Origin: Candidatus Peribacteria bacterium
GTDB taxonomy: Bacteria > Patescibacteriota > Gracilibacteria > Peribacterales > Peribacteraceae
DNA: 50,194 nucleotides
Assembly: GCA_903854455.1 (NCBI GenBank)
Contig: CAINWJ010000010.1
Coordinates: 1-50,194, forward strand
Direction: 5' to 3'
This document shows positions 42,968-49,465 of this stretch, one piece after another. Position numbers and translations under genes: made by a program. How positions within the stretch are numbered: position 1 is the stretch's first letter; each line of letters begins with the position of its first letter. Below the pieces are notes generated by a model, which ran no database searches, had not been told where the DNA came from, and was given only the letters and a program-made list of their open reading frames with translations.

Positions 42968-44161
42968 TTATCGAGCCAAATTTTTATGTGCTTTTGCCAG
43001 ATCGTGACTTGCCTGTGCAGCGAGGACGGAAACCTCTCCGGCTAACACCGCTGCCGCGATCGATTCCGCCAATTGCTTCTTGAGTGACAATCCTCCGCGA
43101 TTCTTGAGGAGCAGATTCAAGCATTGATTTTGTGCAGGGAGCGCAGTGCCTCCACCACGCACACCGACAAGAATGGCAGGCAATCGTACGCTGATCTCCA
43201 AGCTCGAAGGTAGACTTGCCCTGAGCGTAGTCGAAGAGCCGCTTACCGTCGTATCTGCCAGTGATCCTTCCACCACATGCGCGGCATCCTGTCCGGTTGC
43301 CAGGTACAGAGCTGCGATGATGTTGGCAACGTGAAGGTTTGCCCCAATTGCTCCTGCGAGCGTTGAACCGGCTTTCAGTTTGGCATCGGCAGTAGCGAGC
43401 ATGGCTTCCGGTGTCGACTTCAGAACGTCGGTGATCGTCTCCGCTGACAAGATTGTGCTTGCTGTGACTTCCATTCCTCGTCCGCGGTCGTGCGTCCGGC
43501 GGCTCGGCTTCTTGTCCGAGTCGACATTGCCCGCGATGGTCGGACATGCGATGCCTGGGTTACTCCCTGTCACCCAATCGGCAATCGCCTGCGCCGCGAT
43601 GGTCGTCATGTTCATACCCATGGCTTCGCTGGTATCACAGGCGATCGTCAGGAACACGTACTTCTTCTGGATGTCGATGTCGTAACTGAGGATTTTCAGA
43701 TGATTGCTCGTCGCTTCCGCGACCGCTTTCCACTTTCCTTCATTCCCGCGGAGAAGCTGGACGATGGCATCGAGAGAGGCGGATTGATTTCCGGGTGTAA
43801 ACGCAATCGAGCGCGTCATGCCGTGATCAATCGATTTCGTAATAGTGACTCCGCTCACCGATGCAGCCTTACAGCCGCGGTTCACGCTCGCTACCAGCGC
43901 ACCTTCCGTCGTGGCGAGTGGCAAGTGGATTTCCGAGAGCTGATTATTGGAGAACGTCACTTTGAGCGGACCTGCGTACCCTACGGGCACCGGCACCACG
44001 CCGAACATTTGCTCGCAGTTCTTCTTCTCCGATTCTCCCACAACCGATTCCACGGGTGCCGTATTCTTCAAATCAATCTTGAGCTCGCGTTCGATGAGTG
44101 TGCGGCGCTGGTTGATGCGCTGGAAGCTGCTGAGCTGCTCTGGTAGAGATCGAAGATCCAT
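42968..44161 (-). CDS. hmgA: Hydroxymethylglutaryl-CoA reductase, class I-like
   Basis: 397 residues from ATG 44161 (MDLRSLPEQLSSFQRINQR). Class I features: CEQMFGVVPVPVGYAGPL, TTEGALVASVNRGCKA (catalytic Glu), DKKPSRRTHDRGRGM (catalytic Lys), ATGQDAAHVVEGSLAD, RGGGTALPAQ, and a C-terminal AGEVSVLAAQASHDLAKAH with the catalytic His. The usual GDAMGMN is SEAMGMN. It reduces HMG-CoA to mevalonate with NAD(P)H. A CCCTGAGCG repeat encodes GSSTTLRAS in frame at about residue 310. An upstream start is rejected because it translates the heptamer repeat as FYILHSTF. Confidence 0.93.
   Translation of the reverse strand: MDLRSLPEQLSSFQRINQRRTLIERELKIDLKNTAPVESVVGESEKKNCEQMFGVVPVPVGYAGPLKVTFSNNQLSEIHLPLATTEGALVASVNRGCKAASVSGVTITKSIDHGMTRSIAFTPGNQSASLDAIVQLLRGNEGKWKAVAEATSNHLKILSYDIDIQKKYVFLTIACDTSEAMGMNMTTIAAQAIADWVTGSNPGIACPTIAGNVDSDKKPSRRTHDRGRGMEVTASTILSAETITDVLKSTPEAMLATADAKLKAGSTLAGAIGANLHVANIIAALYLATGQDAAHVVEGSLADTTVSGSSTTLRASLPSSLEISVRLPAILVGVRGGGTALPAQNQCLNLLLKNRGGLSLKKQLAESIAAAVLAGEVSVLAAQASHDLAKAHKNLAR
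43214..43241. repeat. CCCTGAGCG-family repeat inside HMG-CoA reductase
   Basis: ACTTGCCCTGAGCGTAGTCG and AAGAGCCG. On the coding strand it adds GSSTTLRAS between otherwise conserved blocks of the enzyme. Confidence 0.8.
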
Positions 44162-44185
44162 TTTGATGAGAGAGGAGACGAGGGT

Positions 44186-44219
44186 GAATGTAGAATGTAA
44201 AATGTAGAATGTAAAATGC
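44186..44219. repeat. Heptamer element E (single arm)
   Basis: Five 7-base units (GAATGTAGAATGTAAAATGT and on) between the divergent HMG-CoA reductase and GHMP kinase genes. On the minus strand TACATT lies 25 bases before the reductase ATG, a possible -10 box with a short leader. Confidence 0.85.
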
Positions 44220-44252
44220 CTGGATACGGTACTCTTCTTTGCCAATGATCTC

Positions 44253-45221
44253 ATGACTTCTCCAGTGACTGTTTCAGCGCCGGGCAAACTCATGCTCTTC
44301 GGTGAGCATGCGGTTCTCTTCGGTCAGCCGTGCATCGTGACGGCGGTCGGGCAACGGATGCAGGCGACGGTGACGTTGATCGATGAGCCGATGTTTGAAC
44401 TGGAGGCGCCGGATGTGAAGGTGACGGGATACAGCAAGAAGATTAGTGAGATCGGGACAGGAGAGATTCCCAAGGGTGCCAAGTTCGTCGAGCAGGCGGT
44501 CAAGAATTTCATCGCGAAGTTCGGCAATCTTAAAGGTGGTATTCGCATTGCAACGAAGTCCGAATTCTCATCCGAGTTCGGGTTCGGTTCATCGTCAGCG
44601 TCGACGGTTTGCGTGATCGGCGCGTTGTTGCAATTAACCAAAGGGATGATCGATCCTCGCGCCGTCTTCGATCTCGCGTACAAGACCGTTCTGGATATTC
44701 AGGGCAAGGGTTCCGGTTACGACATCGCTTCGGCGGTCTTCGGCGGAACATTGCTTTACCAGGCTGGAGGTAAGGTAATCGAGCCTATCGACGTGAAAGA
44801 GATTCCGCTGATCATCGGTTACAGTGGCATCAAGTATGAGACGGTGAAGGTGATCGACGAGGTGAAGAGGCGGCATGATCGGCATCCGGAGATGATCGAC
44901 GGAGTGTATCGATCGATTGGCGCATTGATCCCAGCTGCGCTTCAAGCATTGAAGCAACCGGATTGGGTGCGGCTGGGTGAACTGATGGATATGAATCAGG
45001 GATTCCTGGAAGTGCTGGGTGTCAGCAATCTCAAGTTGTCATCAATGATTCATGCGGCGCGCGAAGCGGGAGCGCTGGGTGCGAAGATTTCGGGGTCGGG
45101 AAAAGGAGATTGCATGATAGGGGTCGGGGTCAGGGTCGGGGTCAGGGAGGCTATAGAAAGAACCGGAGGGAAGGTGATAGATGTGTCGTGTAATGTTGAA
45201 GGGTTGAGGATTGAGGCATAA
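44253..45221 (+). CDS. GHMP kinase of the mevalonate pathway (mevalonate or phosphomevalonate kinase)
   Basis: 322 residues. GHMP motifs: SAPGKLMLFGEHAVLFGQP (motif 1, 8-26), FGFGSSSASTVC (motif 2, P-loop-like, 109-120), QGKGSGYDIASAVFGG with D157 as the likely catalytic Asp, and GALGAKISGSGKGDC (motif 3). The overall layout is that of archaeal mevalonate kinases, while KGSGYDIASAV also resembles phosphomevalonate kinase. The second GHMP kinase at 46369 must then be the other enzyme. Near the C-terminus, hexamer-like GGGGTC/AGGGTC repeats encode GVGVRVGVREA, an apparent repeat expansion. Probably co-transcribed with mvaD downstream. Confidence 0.82.
   Translation: MTSPVTVSAPGKLMLFGEHAVLFGQPCIVTAVGQRMQATVTLIDEPMFELEAPDVKVTGYSKKISEIGTGEIPKGAKFVEQAVKNFIAKFGNLKGGIRIATKSEFSSEFGFGSSSASTVCVIGALLQLTKGMIDPRAVFDLAYKTVLDIQGKGSGYDIASAVFGGTLLYQAGGKVIEPIDVKEIPLIIGYSGIKYETVKVIDEVKRRHDRHPEMIDGVYRSIGALIPAALQALKQPDWVRLGELMDMNQGFLEVLGVSNLKLSSMIHAAREAGALGAKISGSGKGDCMIGVGVRVGVREAIERTGGKVIDVSCNVEGLRIEA
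45119..45148. repeat. GGGGTC/AGGGTC hexamer tract in the kinase gene
   Basis: Four to five 6-base steps (GGGGTCGGGGTCAGGGTCGG and on). Gain or loss of one unit would keep the frame and change only the VGVRVGV loop. Confidence 0.7.
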
Positions 45222-45229
45222 TCCTTTTT

Positions 45230-45254
45230 CCCGCGGGTAGGAAACCCGCTCCCC
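45230..45254. repeat. CCGCGGGTAGGAAACCCGC repeat
   Basis: A single palindromic copy in the short gap between the kinase gene and mvaD; the same element as at 42926. Confidence 0.8.
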
Positions 45255-45286
45255 AATCATTAACTTCGGAAATCCCTCTAGCATCT

Positions 45287-46261
45287 ATGCCCAAAGCTAC
45301 CTCCATCGCACCGACGAACATTGCGTTCATCAAGTACATGGGCAGGAAGGACGAGGCTCTACGATTGCCGGAGAATGCAAGTGTATCCATGTGTCTCGAT
45401 CACCTGCTTACGACGACGACGGTCGAATTTTCTCCGACATTGACGCTGGACAGTATTACCATCAATGGTGAACAAGAGGATGGAGAGGCAAGTCGTGTCA
45501 TCAAACACTTGGACCGCATCCGGAAGCTTGCGAAGATCGATCATCGAGCGAAGGTGGTAAGCCAGAACAATTTTCCGACGGGTACCGGGCTCTCATCATC
45601 TTCATCGGGATTTGCCGCACTGACGCTTGCCGGTTGCAAGGCCGCAGGATTGGATTTGAATCAACGTGAACTTTCGATTCTCGCTCGTCAGGGATCCGGC
45701 TCCGCTTGCCGGTCGGTTCCTGACGGATTCGTTGAGTGGGGCGATGCCGATACTAGTGAGGAATCGTACGGGAAGACGATTTTTGCGCCGGATCATTGGG
45801 ACATCGCCGATGTCGTCGCCATCGTGAGTACTGGACGTAAGACAGTGAAAAGTTCTACCGCACATCAATCCGTCGTTGACGGTCCGTATTATCGTACGCG
45901 GATCAATCGCATGGCGGAGAAGGTGCAGCGGTGCAAAGAATTAATTCTTGCGAAGGATTTTCTTTCGTTCGGTACGTTGTGTGAGGAGGAGGCAATGGAT
46001 CTCCATGTGATTTTTATGAGTGCAGGGATCATTTACCTGACTCCGCAGAGCTTGGAGCTCATCAAGCTGGTGCCGCAGTGGCGCGCGGAAGGATTACCTG
46101 TTTATTTCACGCTCAATACCGGTCAGGATGTTCATCTTTTATGTGAGAAGAAGGACGCGAAGGTGGTGCAGGACAAGCTGAAAGGATTGGATTTCGTGCG
46201 GGAGGTGATCGTGAATGAGCCAGGGAAGGGCGCAAGAATGAGCGCAAAGCATCTGTTTTAA
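45287..46261 (+). CDS. mvaD: Diphosphomevalonate decarboxylase
   Basis: 324 residues. GHMP family, decarboxylase branch: APTNIAFIKYMGR (8-20), GTGLSSSSSGFAALTLAG (99-116), and GSGSACRSVPDGFVEWGD, the decarboxylase signature. It converts diphosphomevalonate to isopentenyl diphosphate with ATP. Oddity: the C-terminal catalytic motif, usually FDAGPN or LDAGAN, reads TLNTGQDVH (N277, D281), so the catalytic Asp position holds Asn and an Asp appears four residues later. The substrate could differ (for example phosphomevalonate); with two GHMP kinases nearby the classical route remains the simpler reading. Confidence 0.9.
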   Translation: MPKATSIAPTNIAFIKYMGRKDEALRLPENASVSMCLDHLLTTTTVEFSPTLTLDSITINGEQEDGEASRVIKHLDRIRKLAKIDHRAKVVSQNNFPTGTGLSSSSSGFAALTLAGCKAAGLDLNQRELSILARQGSGSACRSVPDGFVEWGDADTSEESYGKTIFAPDHWDIADVVAIVSTGRKTVKSSTAHQSVVDGPYYRTRINRMAEKVQRCKELILAKDFLSFGTLCEEEAMDLHVIFMSAGIIYLTPQSLELIKLVPQWRAEGLPVYFTLNTGQDVHLLCEKKDAKVVQDKLKGLDFVREVIVNEPGKGARMSAKHLF

Positions 46262-46273
46262 TGATATTGATTG

Positions 46274-46362
46274 TGCCGCGCAAAGCATTGCGCTCCCTAT
46301 TATTCAAGAAAAAGCATTGCCCTCCCCATTCAAGAAAAAGGAGCAGAATGCTTTCTGCGGAT
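46274..46362. repeat. CCGC..AAGCATT..GCTCC repeat cluster
   Basis: CCGCGCAAAGCATTGCGCTC, then twice ATTCAAGAAAAAG around GCATTGCCCTCCCC, and the inverted GGAGCAGAATGCTTTCTGCG. It fills the gap between the convergent mvaD and kinase genes. Confidence 0.65.
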
Positions 46363-46368
46363 TACCAA

Positions 46369-47247
46369 TCAAATCACCAATATCATTCCTCCTCCTCCCG
46401 TTCTCGCCCCTGCGCCCAGGACTTTTCCGGCACCATCTTTCGCTTCAATCTCCGCAATGATTTTCCGCGCTTCCGGCGTTACGACGCCCAGTGCCATTTG
46501 AGCGCGGTGGTGATCGCGCATTACGGTTTTCAGTGATTCTCCGGCGATGATGCGTTCGGTACATTTGCCGATGGTTTCAATGGCTTCACGTACGGATCCG
46601 GGAAGCGGCGTCCCGGCTGCGGAAAGTGGAAATGATTCATAGTTCGATCGCACCCACGCTACCAGCTCAGGCGTCGTCTCATTTGGCGTGCCCGTGTCGA
46701 TTAAACGCGAATCGACAAGAAGATTCGTCGGAAGATTTATTGCTTTCGGCGGGGAACCTTTCTTGAACAAGATCGGTTTCTCTTCCCAGATGACTGCGAA
46801 ATCCAGTCCGCTGTGACCGGGATTAACGGCGTCTTCGATTTTCAAGGCTGTGTCACGGCAATCTTCTCCAAGGAGGCAACGGCACAGCGCGATCACAAGT
46901 GCGGTCGAGGAGCCCATGCCTTTCCGCAGCGGAAGACTGGATTCGATTCGGAGTATTCCTTGCAGGTGATCATTGCGATGCTTCAGTGCCAGTACCGCTA
47001 TTTTATTTGCATAATCAATCCATGGATTTGGAGTATTTGGCCACTCTATCGTGACACTGGGTTTCCCAATTCCCAATTCCCAATTCCCAATTCCTTCGAA
47101 TGTTACCGTCATTCTCTCCTTCGATGGCACTGCGATTCCCGGTTTGCCGAATACGACGGCGTACTCACCGCTCAGGATTATTTTCCCGCAGGCGGAAGCT
47201 CGGTTTACTGGTTTGGTGGTTTGGTGGTTTGGTGGTTTGGTTCTCAT
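46369..47247 (-). CDS. GHMP kinase, probable mevalonate kinase (or phosphomevalonate kinase)
   Basis: 292 residues. Motif 1 ACGKIILSGEYAVVFGKPGI, motif 2 PLRKGMGSSTALVIALCR, NPGHSGLDFAVIWEEKPILF (the SGxD pattern of mevalonate kinases, catalytic Asp), and motif 3 GAGARTGGGGMILVI. Two repeats shape its N-terminus: an octamer tract (ACCAAACC steps) encodes RTKPPNHQTTKPVN directly after the start, and a heptamer tract encodes EGIGNWELGIGKPS. It is the third gene of an idi-uppS-kinase run on the minus strand, 15 bases after uppS. Which of the two GHMP kinases uses mevalonate cannot be decided by eye. Confidence 0.8.
   Translation of the reverse strand: MRTKPPNHQTTKPVNRASACGKIILSGEYAVVFGKPGIAVPSKERMTVTFEGIGNWELGIGKPSVTIEWPNTPNPWIDYANKIAVLALKHRNDHLQGILRIESSLPLRKGMGSSTALVIALCRCLLGEDCRDTALKIEDAVNPGHSGLDFAVIWEEKPILFKKGSPPKAINLPTNLLVDSRLIDTGTPNETTPELVAWVRSNYESFPLSAAGTPLPGSVREAIETIGKCTERIIAGESLKTVMRDHHRAQMALGVVTPEARKIIAEIEAKDGAGKVLGAGARTGGGGMILVI
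47065..47095. repeat. CCCAATT heptamer tandem repeat in the kinase gene
   Basis: Four exact steps of CCCAATT. With a 7-base unit, gain or loss of one copy would shift the frame of the kinase. Confidence 0.8.
47208..47240. repeat. GGTTTGGT octamer tandem repeat at the kinase start
   Basis: About four steps of an 8-base unit within the first 15 codons. Slippage by one unit would put the start codon out of frame with the enzyme. Confidence 0.8.
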
Positions 47248-47262
47248 GGTGAACGGTGTGCA

Positions 47263-47964
47263 TTATGAGCCGAACCTTCTTTTCCGTCTCTCGAATTCAT
47301 TCACCGCTTCATCCAGATCTTTTGGTCCGACGTCGGGAAATAGTTTCGGTGAGAAGATCCACTCGGCGTACGTCGACTGCCAGAGGAAAAAGTTGCTGGT
47401 GCGTTGCTCACCGGAGGAACGGAAGATGAGGTCGATATCAGGTAATTCCGGATGATCAAGATTCGGTCGGATGAAGTCGCTGGTCGGCTGGTCGGCTGGT
47501 CGGCTGGTCGCTTTCGTCGTCGCACGGAGGATCTCATCTTTGCCGCCGTAATCGACAGCCAGGTGCAGTGTGAATTCCATTTGATCTTTCGTCAGCTCCT
47601 CCGTTTCTTCGATCAATTTCTTGAGTGATGGCGGGATGCGGTCACGGCGGCCGGAGTGCACGAAGCGGGTTTTTTCTTTCAAGAATGTCTCACCTTCCTT
47701 TCGCAAATACTTCTCGAGCATCCCCATCAACATTTCGATCTCTTTCGGATCGCGTTTCCAGTTTTCGGTCGAGAAGCACCAGACGGTCAGCACCGAGATC
47801 CGCGGATCCTTGCGGCACCACTCGGTCAACGTGCGGAAATTTTCTACTGCCTGCTCATGGCCTTTCCAGACACTCTCGAACTTGTGCGCTTTCGCCCAGC
47901 GGCGGTTGCCGTCGGGGATGATGGCGAGGTGGAGGCGGGAAAGAGTTGGTGGATGAGTCGACAT
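47263..47964 (-). CDS. uppS: Undecaprenyl diphosphate synthase (cis-prenyltransferase)
   Basis: 233 residues from ATG 47964. Z-type prenyltransferase motifs: LAIIPDGNRRWAK at about 13-25 (the catalytic Asp and the N, R), FSTENWKR, and near the end DLIFRSSGEQRTSNFFLWQS, then YAEWIF. It extends farnesyl diphosphate with IPP to the C55 carrier for peptidoglycan and surface glycans, the main outlet for the IPP made here. An 8-base tandem repeat encodes TSRPADQPTSD in the loop before the last motif. TACTAT eight bases before ATG 47964 favours this start over a TTG three codons upstream. Confidence 0.95.
   Translation of the reverse strand: MSTHPPTLSRLHLAIIPDGNRRWAKAHKFESVWKGHEQAVENFRTLTEWCRKDPRISVLTVWCFSTENWKRDPKEIEMLMGMLEKYLRKEGETFLKEKTRFVHSGRRDRIPPSLKKLIEETEELTKDQMEFTLHLAVDYGGKDEILRATTKATSRPADQPTSDFIRPNLDHPELPDIDLIFRSSGEQRTSNFFLWQSTYAEWIFSPKLFPDVGPKDLDEAVNEFERRKRRFGS
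47478..47511. repeat. GGTCGGCT octamer tandem repeat in uppS
   Basis: Four near-perfect steps of CTGGTCGG inside uppS. One unit more or less would shift the frame before the conserved RSSGEQR motif. Confidence 0.8.
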
Positions 47965-47972
47965 GCTCGGCA

Positions 47973-47978
47973 ATAGTA
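47973..47978 (-). promoter_or_regulatory. -10 box of a leaderless uppS start
   Basis: TACTAT on the minus strand, eight bases before ATG 47964. Confidence 0.5.
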
Positions 47979-48037
47979 ATGGTTACATGGTTGAATGGCT
48001 AAATGGTTTGGTGCTGTCCAATCAATGGTTGCTTTTT

Positions 48038-48559
48038 CTATCCATTTAAAATTTTCAGGAGTCCAATCTTCAGCCAGAGAGCGAAGAAGTCGGGATACTT
48101 CTCGAAATCCCGCAGGAGACTCTGTACATCGATCCATTTCCACGCTTTGACTTCATCGGGATCGGGACGAACAACGACGCCTTTCTCCGCTGTTCCGATC
48201 AATGTCGTGACATGCTCATACTCACTACCTTTTCCATCCGGATCTTTCGCCTGGTAGACGAAGGACGGACCGGGTGTGAGTGGGACTGAGAATCCCAGTT
48301 CTTCCTTGAGCCTCCTCTGACCGGCGGCAATCATTTCCTCCTGCTCATAAGGATGGCTACAGCACGTATTCGCCCAGATTTCCGGGAACAACATCTTCTT
48401 GGTGCTGCGCTGCTGGATGATCAGCGAGGATTTGTCGGGAGAGAAGACATACACCGAGAATGCGCGGTGCAACTTCCCTTCACCGGTGTGCGCGGCGACG
48501 ATCTCCATCGTTCCGGTTTGATGATTCTGCTCGTCGACAAGGATGACGTGGCGGGACAT
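48038..48559 (-). CDS. idi: Isopentenyl-diphosphate delta-isomerase, type I
   Basis: 173 residues. Nudix-like type I IDI: WANTCCSHP with catalytic Cys near 66-67 and metal-ligand H69, the Nudix-like RRLKEELG with E86/E87, and SEYEHV with E113, E115 and H116. It interconverts IPP and DMAPP, giving the starter for prenyl chains; needed because the mevalonate route makes only IPP. It heads the idi-uppS-kinase run on the minus strand. Its start is served by a TACATT hexamer in heptamer element F. Confidence 0.95.
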   Translation of the reverse strand: MSRHVILVDEQNHQTGTMEIVAAHTGEGKLHRAFSVYVFSPDKSSLIIQQRSTKKMLFPEIWANTCCSHPYEQEEMIAAGQRRLKEELGFSVPLTPGPSFVYQAKDPDGKGSEYEHVTTLIGTAEKGVVVRPDPDEVKAWKWIDVQSLLRDFEKYPDFFALWLKIGLLKILNG

Positions 48560-48564
48560 GGACG

Positions 48565-48655
48565 GAATGTAGAATTGAAAATGTAAAATGTAAAATTACG
48601 CTACTCCGAAAGCAGCAAAGATCATTCTACATTTTACATTCTACATTTTACATTT
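48565..48655. repeat. Heptamer inverted-repeat element F with embedded promoter
   Basis: Left arm GAATGTAGAATTGAAAATGT and on; right arm CATTCTACATTTTACATTCT and on; loop CGCTACTCCGAAAGCAGCAA, which is the inverse of the loop of element B. On the minus strand TACATT at 48566-48571 lies six bases before the idi ATG. Confidence 0.9.
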
Positions 48656-48745
48656 CGTCGGTTGACACTCTCTCCGATTGTCGCGTTGCCCGCTGCCTTC
48701 TCAAGATTTTTTCTGTATGATCCGTCTAATATTCCCACCACCACT

Positions 48746-49369
48746 ATGATTCATCATCTTCGGTTCCGGAAGCATCATATGGCTATAGCACTTTCCGGAC
48801 TTGCATTCTCTGGGATGGTACTTTCAGTATCGTGGAGCGGGCTCTTCCCTCCACCGTCGAACTTTGGAGGAGTGCCTGTGGCTCTTGCTGCCACTGCAGC
48901 CGGACAGCCGACGTATGAGATGTTCTTGAAGATGGATGGCATCGAAGGCAGTGCGACCGATGATAAGCATCGTGCGCAGATCGTCGTTGATTCCTATGCC
49001 TGGAAGGTCGCCCGTGCAGTTAGCGGTAAGCAGGCCGGGTTTGATTCGTTCGTCGTCACGATGCCTGCAAGCAAAGCATCCCCCGATCTGTTTCTGACGA
49101 CGGCAGCCGGACTCAAAGTCGCCAAGGCGGTGCTGGCCGTGCGCAAGTCCGGTGGCGCGGAAGACTTTCTCAAATGGACGCTCACGGACGTGCGCATCAC
49201 ATCACTGCAGACTGTCGGAAACACCCATGGTGACGGTGTGCAGGATCAGCTGACCCTGAGTGTCGGAAAAGTGGAGATGGAGTACCGCGAACCGTTGCCC
49301 AATGGATCATTCGGACCGGTGTTGAAGAAAGGCTGGGACATCCGGACGGGGAGTGCGGTGCAGTACTGA
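48746..49369 (+). CDS. Secreted Hcp-like protein
   Basis: 207 residues from ATG 48746. Residues about 12-50 are a signal-peptide-like stretch (MAIALSGLAFSGMVLSVSWS, then VALAATAAG with a possible cleavage after ALA). From residue 55 the sequence matches the Hcp/DUF796 beta-barrel family: YEMFLKMDGIEGSATDDKH, IVVDSYAWKV, FLKWTLTDVRITSLQ and a final VEMEYREPLPNG. Hcp forms the inner tube of type VI secretion systems, but no other T6SS gene is present and true Hcp has no signal peptide. A secreted ring- or tube-forming surface protein is a reasonable inference. Confidence 0.8.
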   Translation: MIHHLRFRKHHMAIALSGLAFSGMVLSVSWSGLFPPPSNFGGVPVALAATAAGQPTYEMFLKMDGIEGSATDDKHRAQIVVDSYAWKVARAVSGKQAGFDSFVVTMPASKASPDLFLTTAAGLKVAKAVLAVRKSGGAEDFLKWTLTDVRITSLQTVGNTHGDGVQDQLTLSVGKVEMEYREPLPNGSFGPVLKKGWDIRTGSAVQY

Positions 49370-49421
49370 AAGCGATGAGCGATAAGCGGTTAGCGACAAG
49401 CTATTTTTTGACCAGCGCACG

Positions 49422-49445
49422 ACTTGTCCTGAGTTTTTCGAAGGG
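49422..49445. repeat. CCCTGAGCG-family repeat, degenerate
   Basis: ACTTGTCCTGAGTTTTTCGA followed by AGGG; between the Hcp-like gene and the GT2 gene. Confidence 0.6.
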
Positions 49446-49465
49446 TTCTTCGTGCGGGCAAGAAA

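Noticed and set aside
44162..44293. 44-residue N-terminal extension of HMG-CoA reductase
   Set aside because: It contains FYILHSTF, the literal translation of heptamer element E, and overlaps the start of the divergent kinase gene.
48746..49369. A type VI secretion locus
   Set aside because: Only the Hcp-like gene is present, and it has a signal peptide; no sheath, VgrG, baseplate or ClpV gene is in the window.
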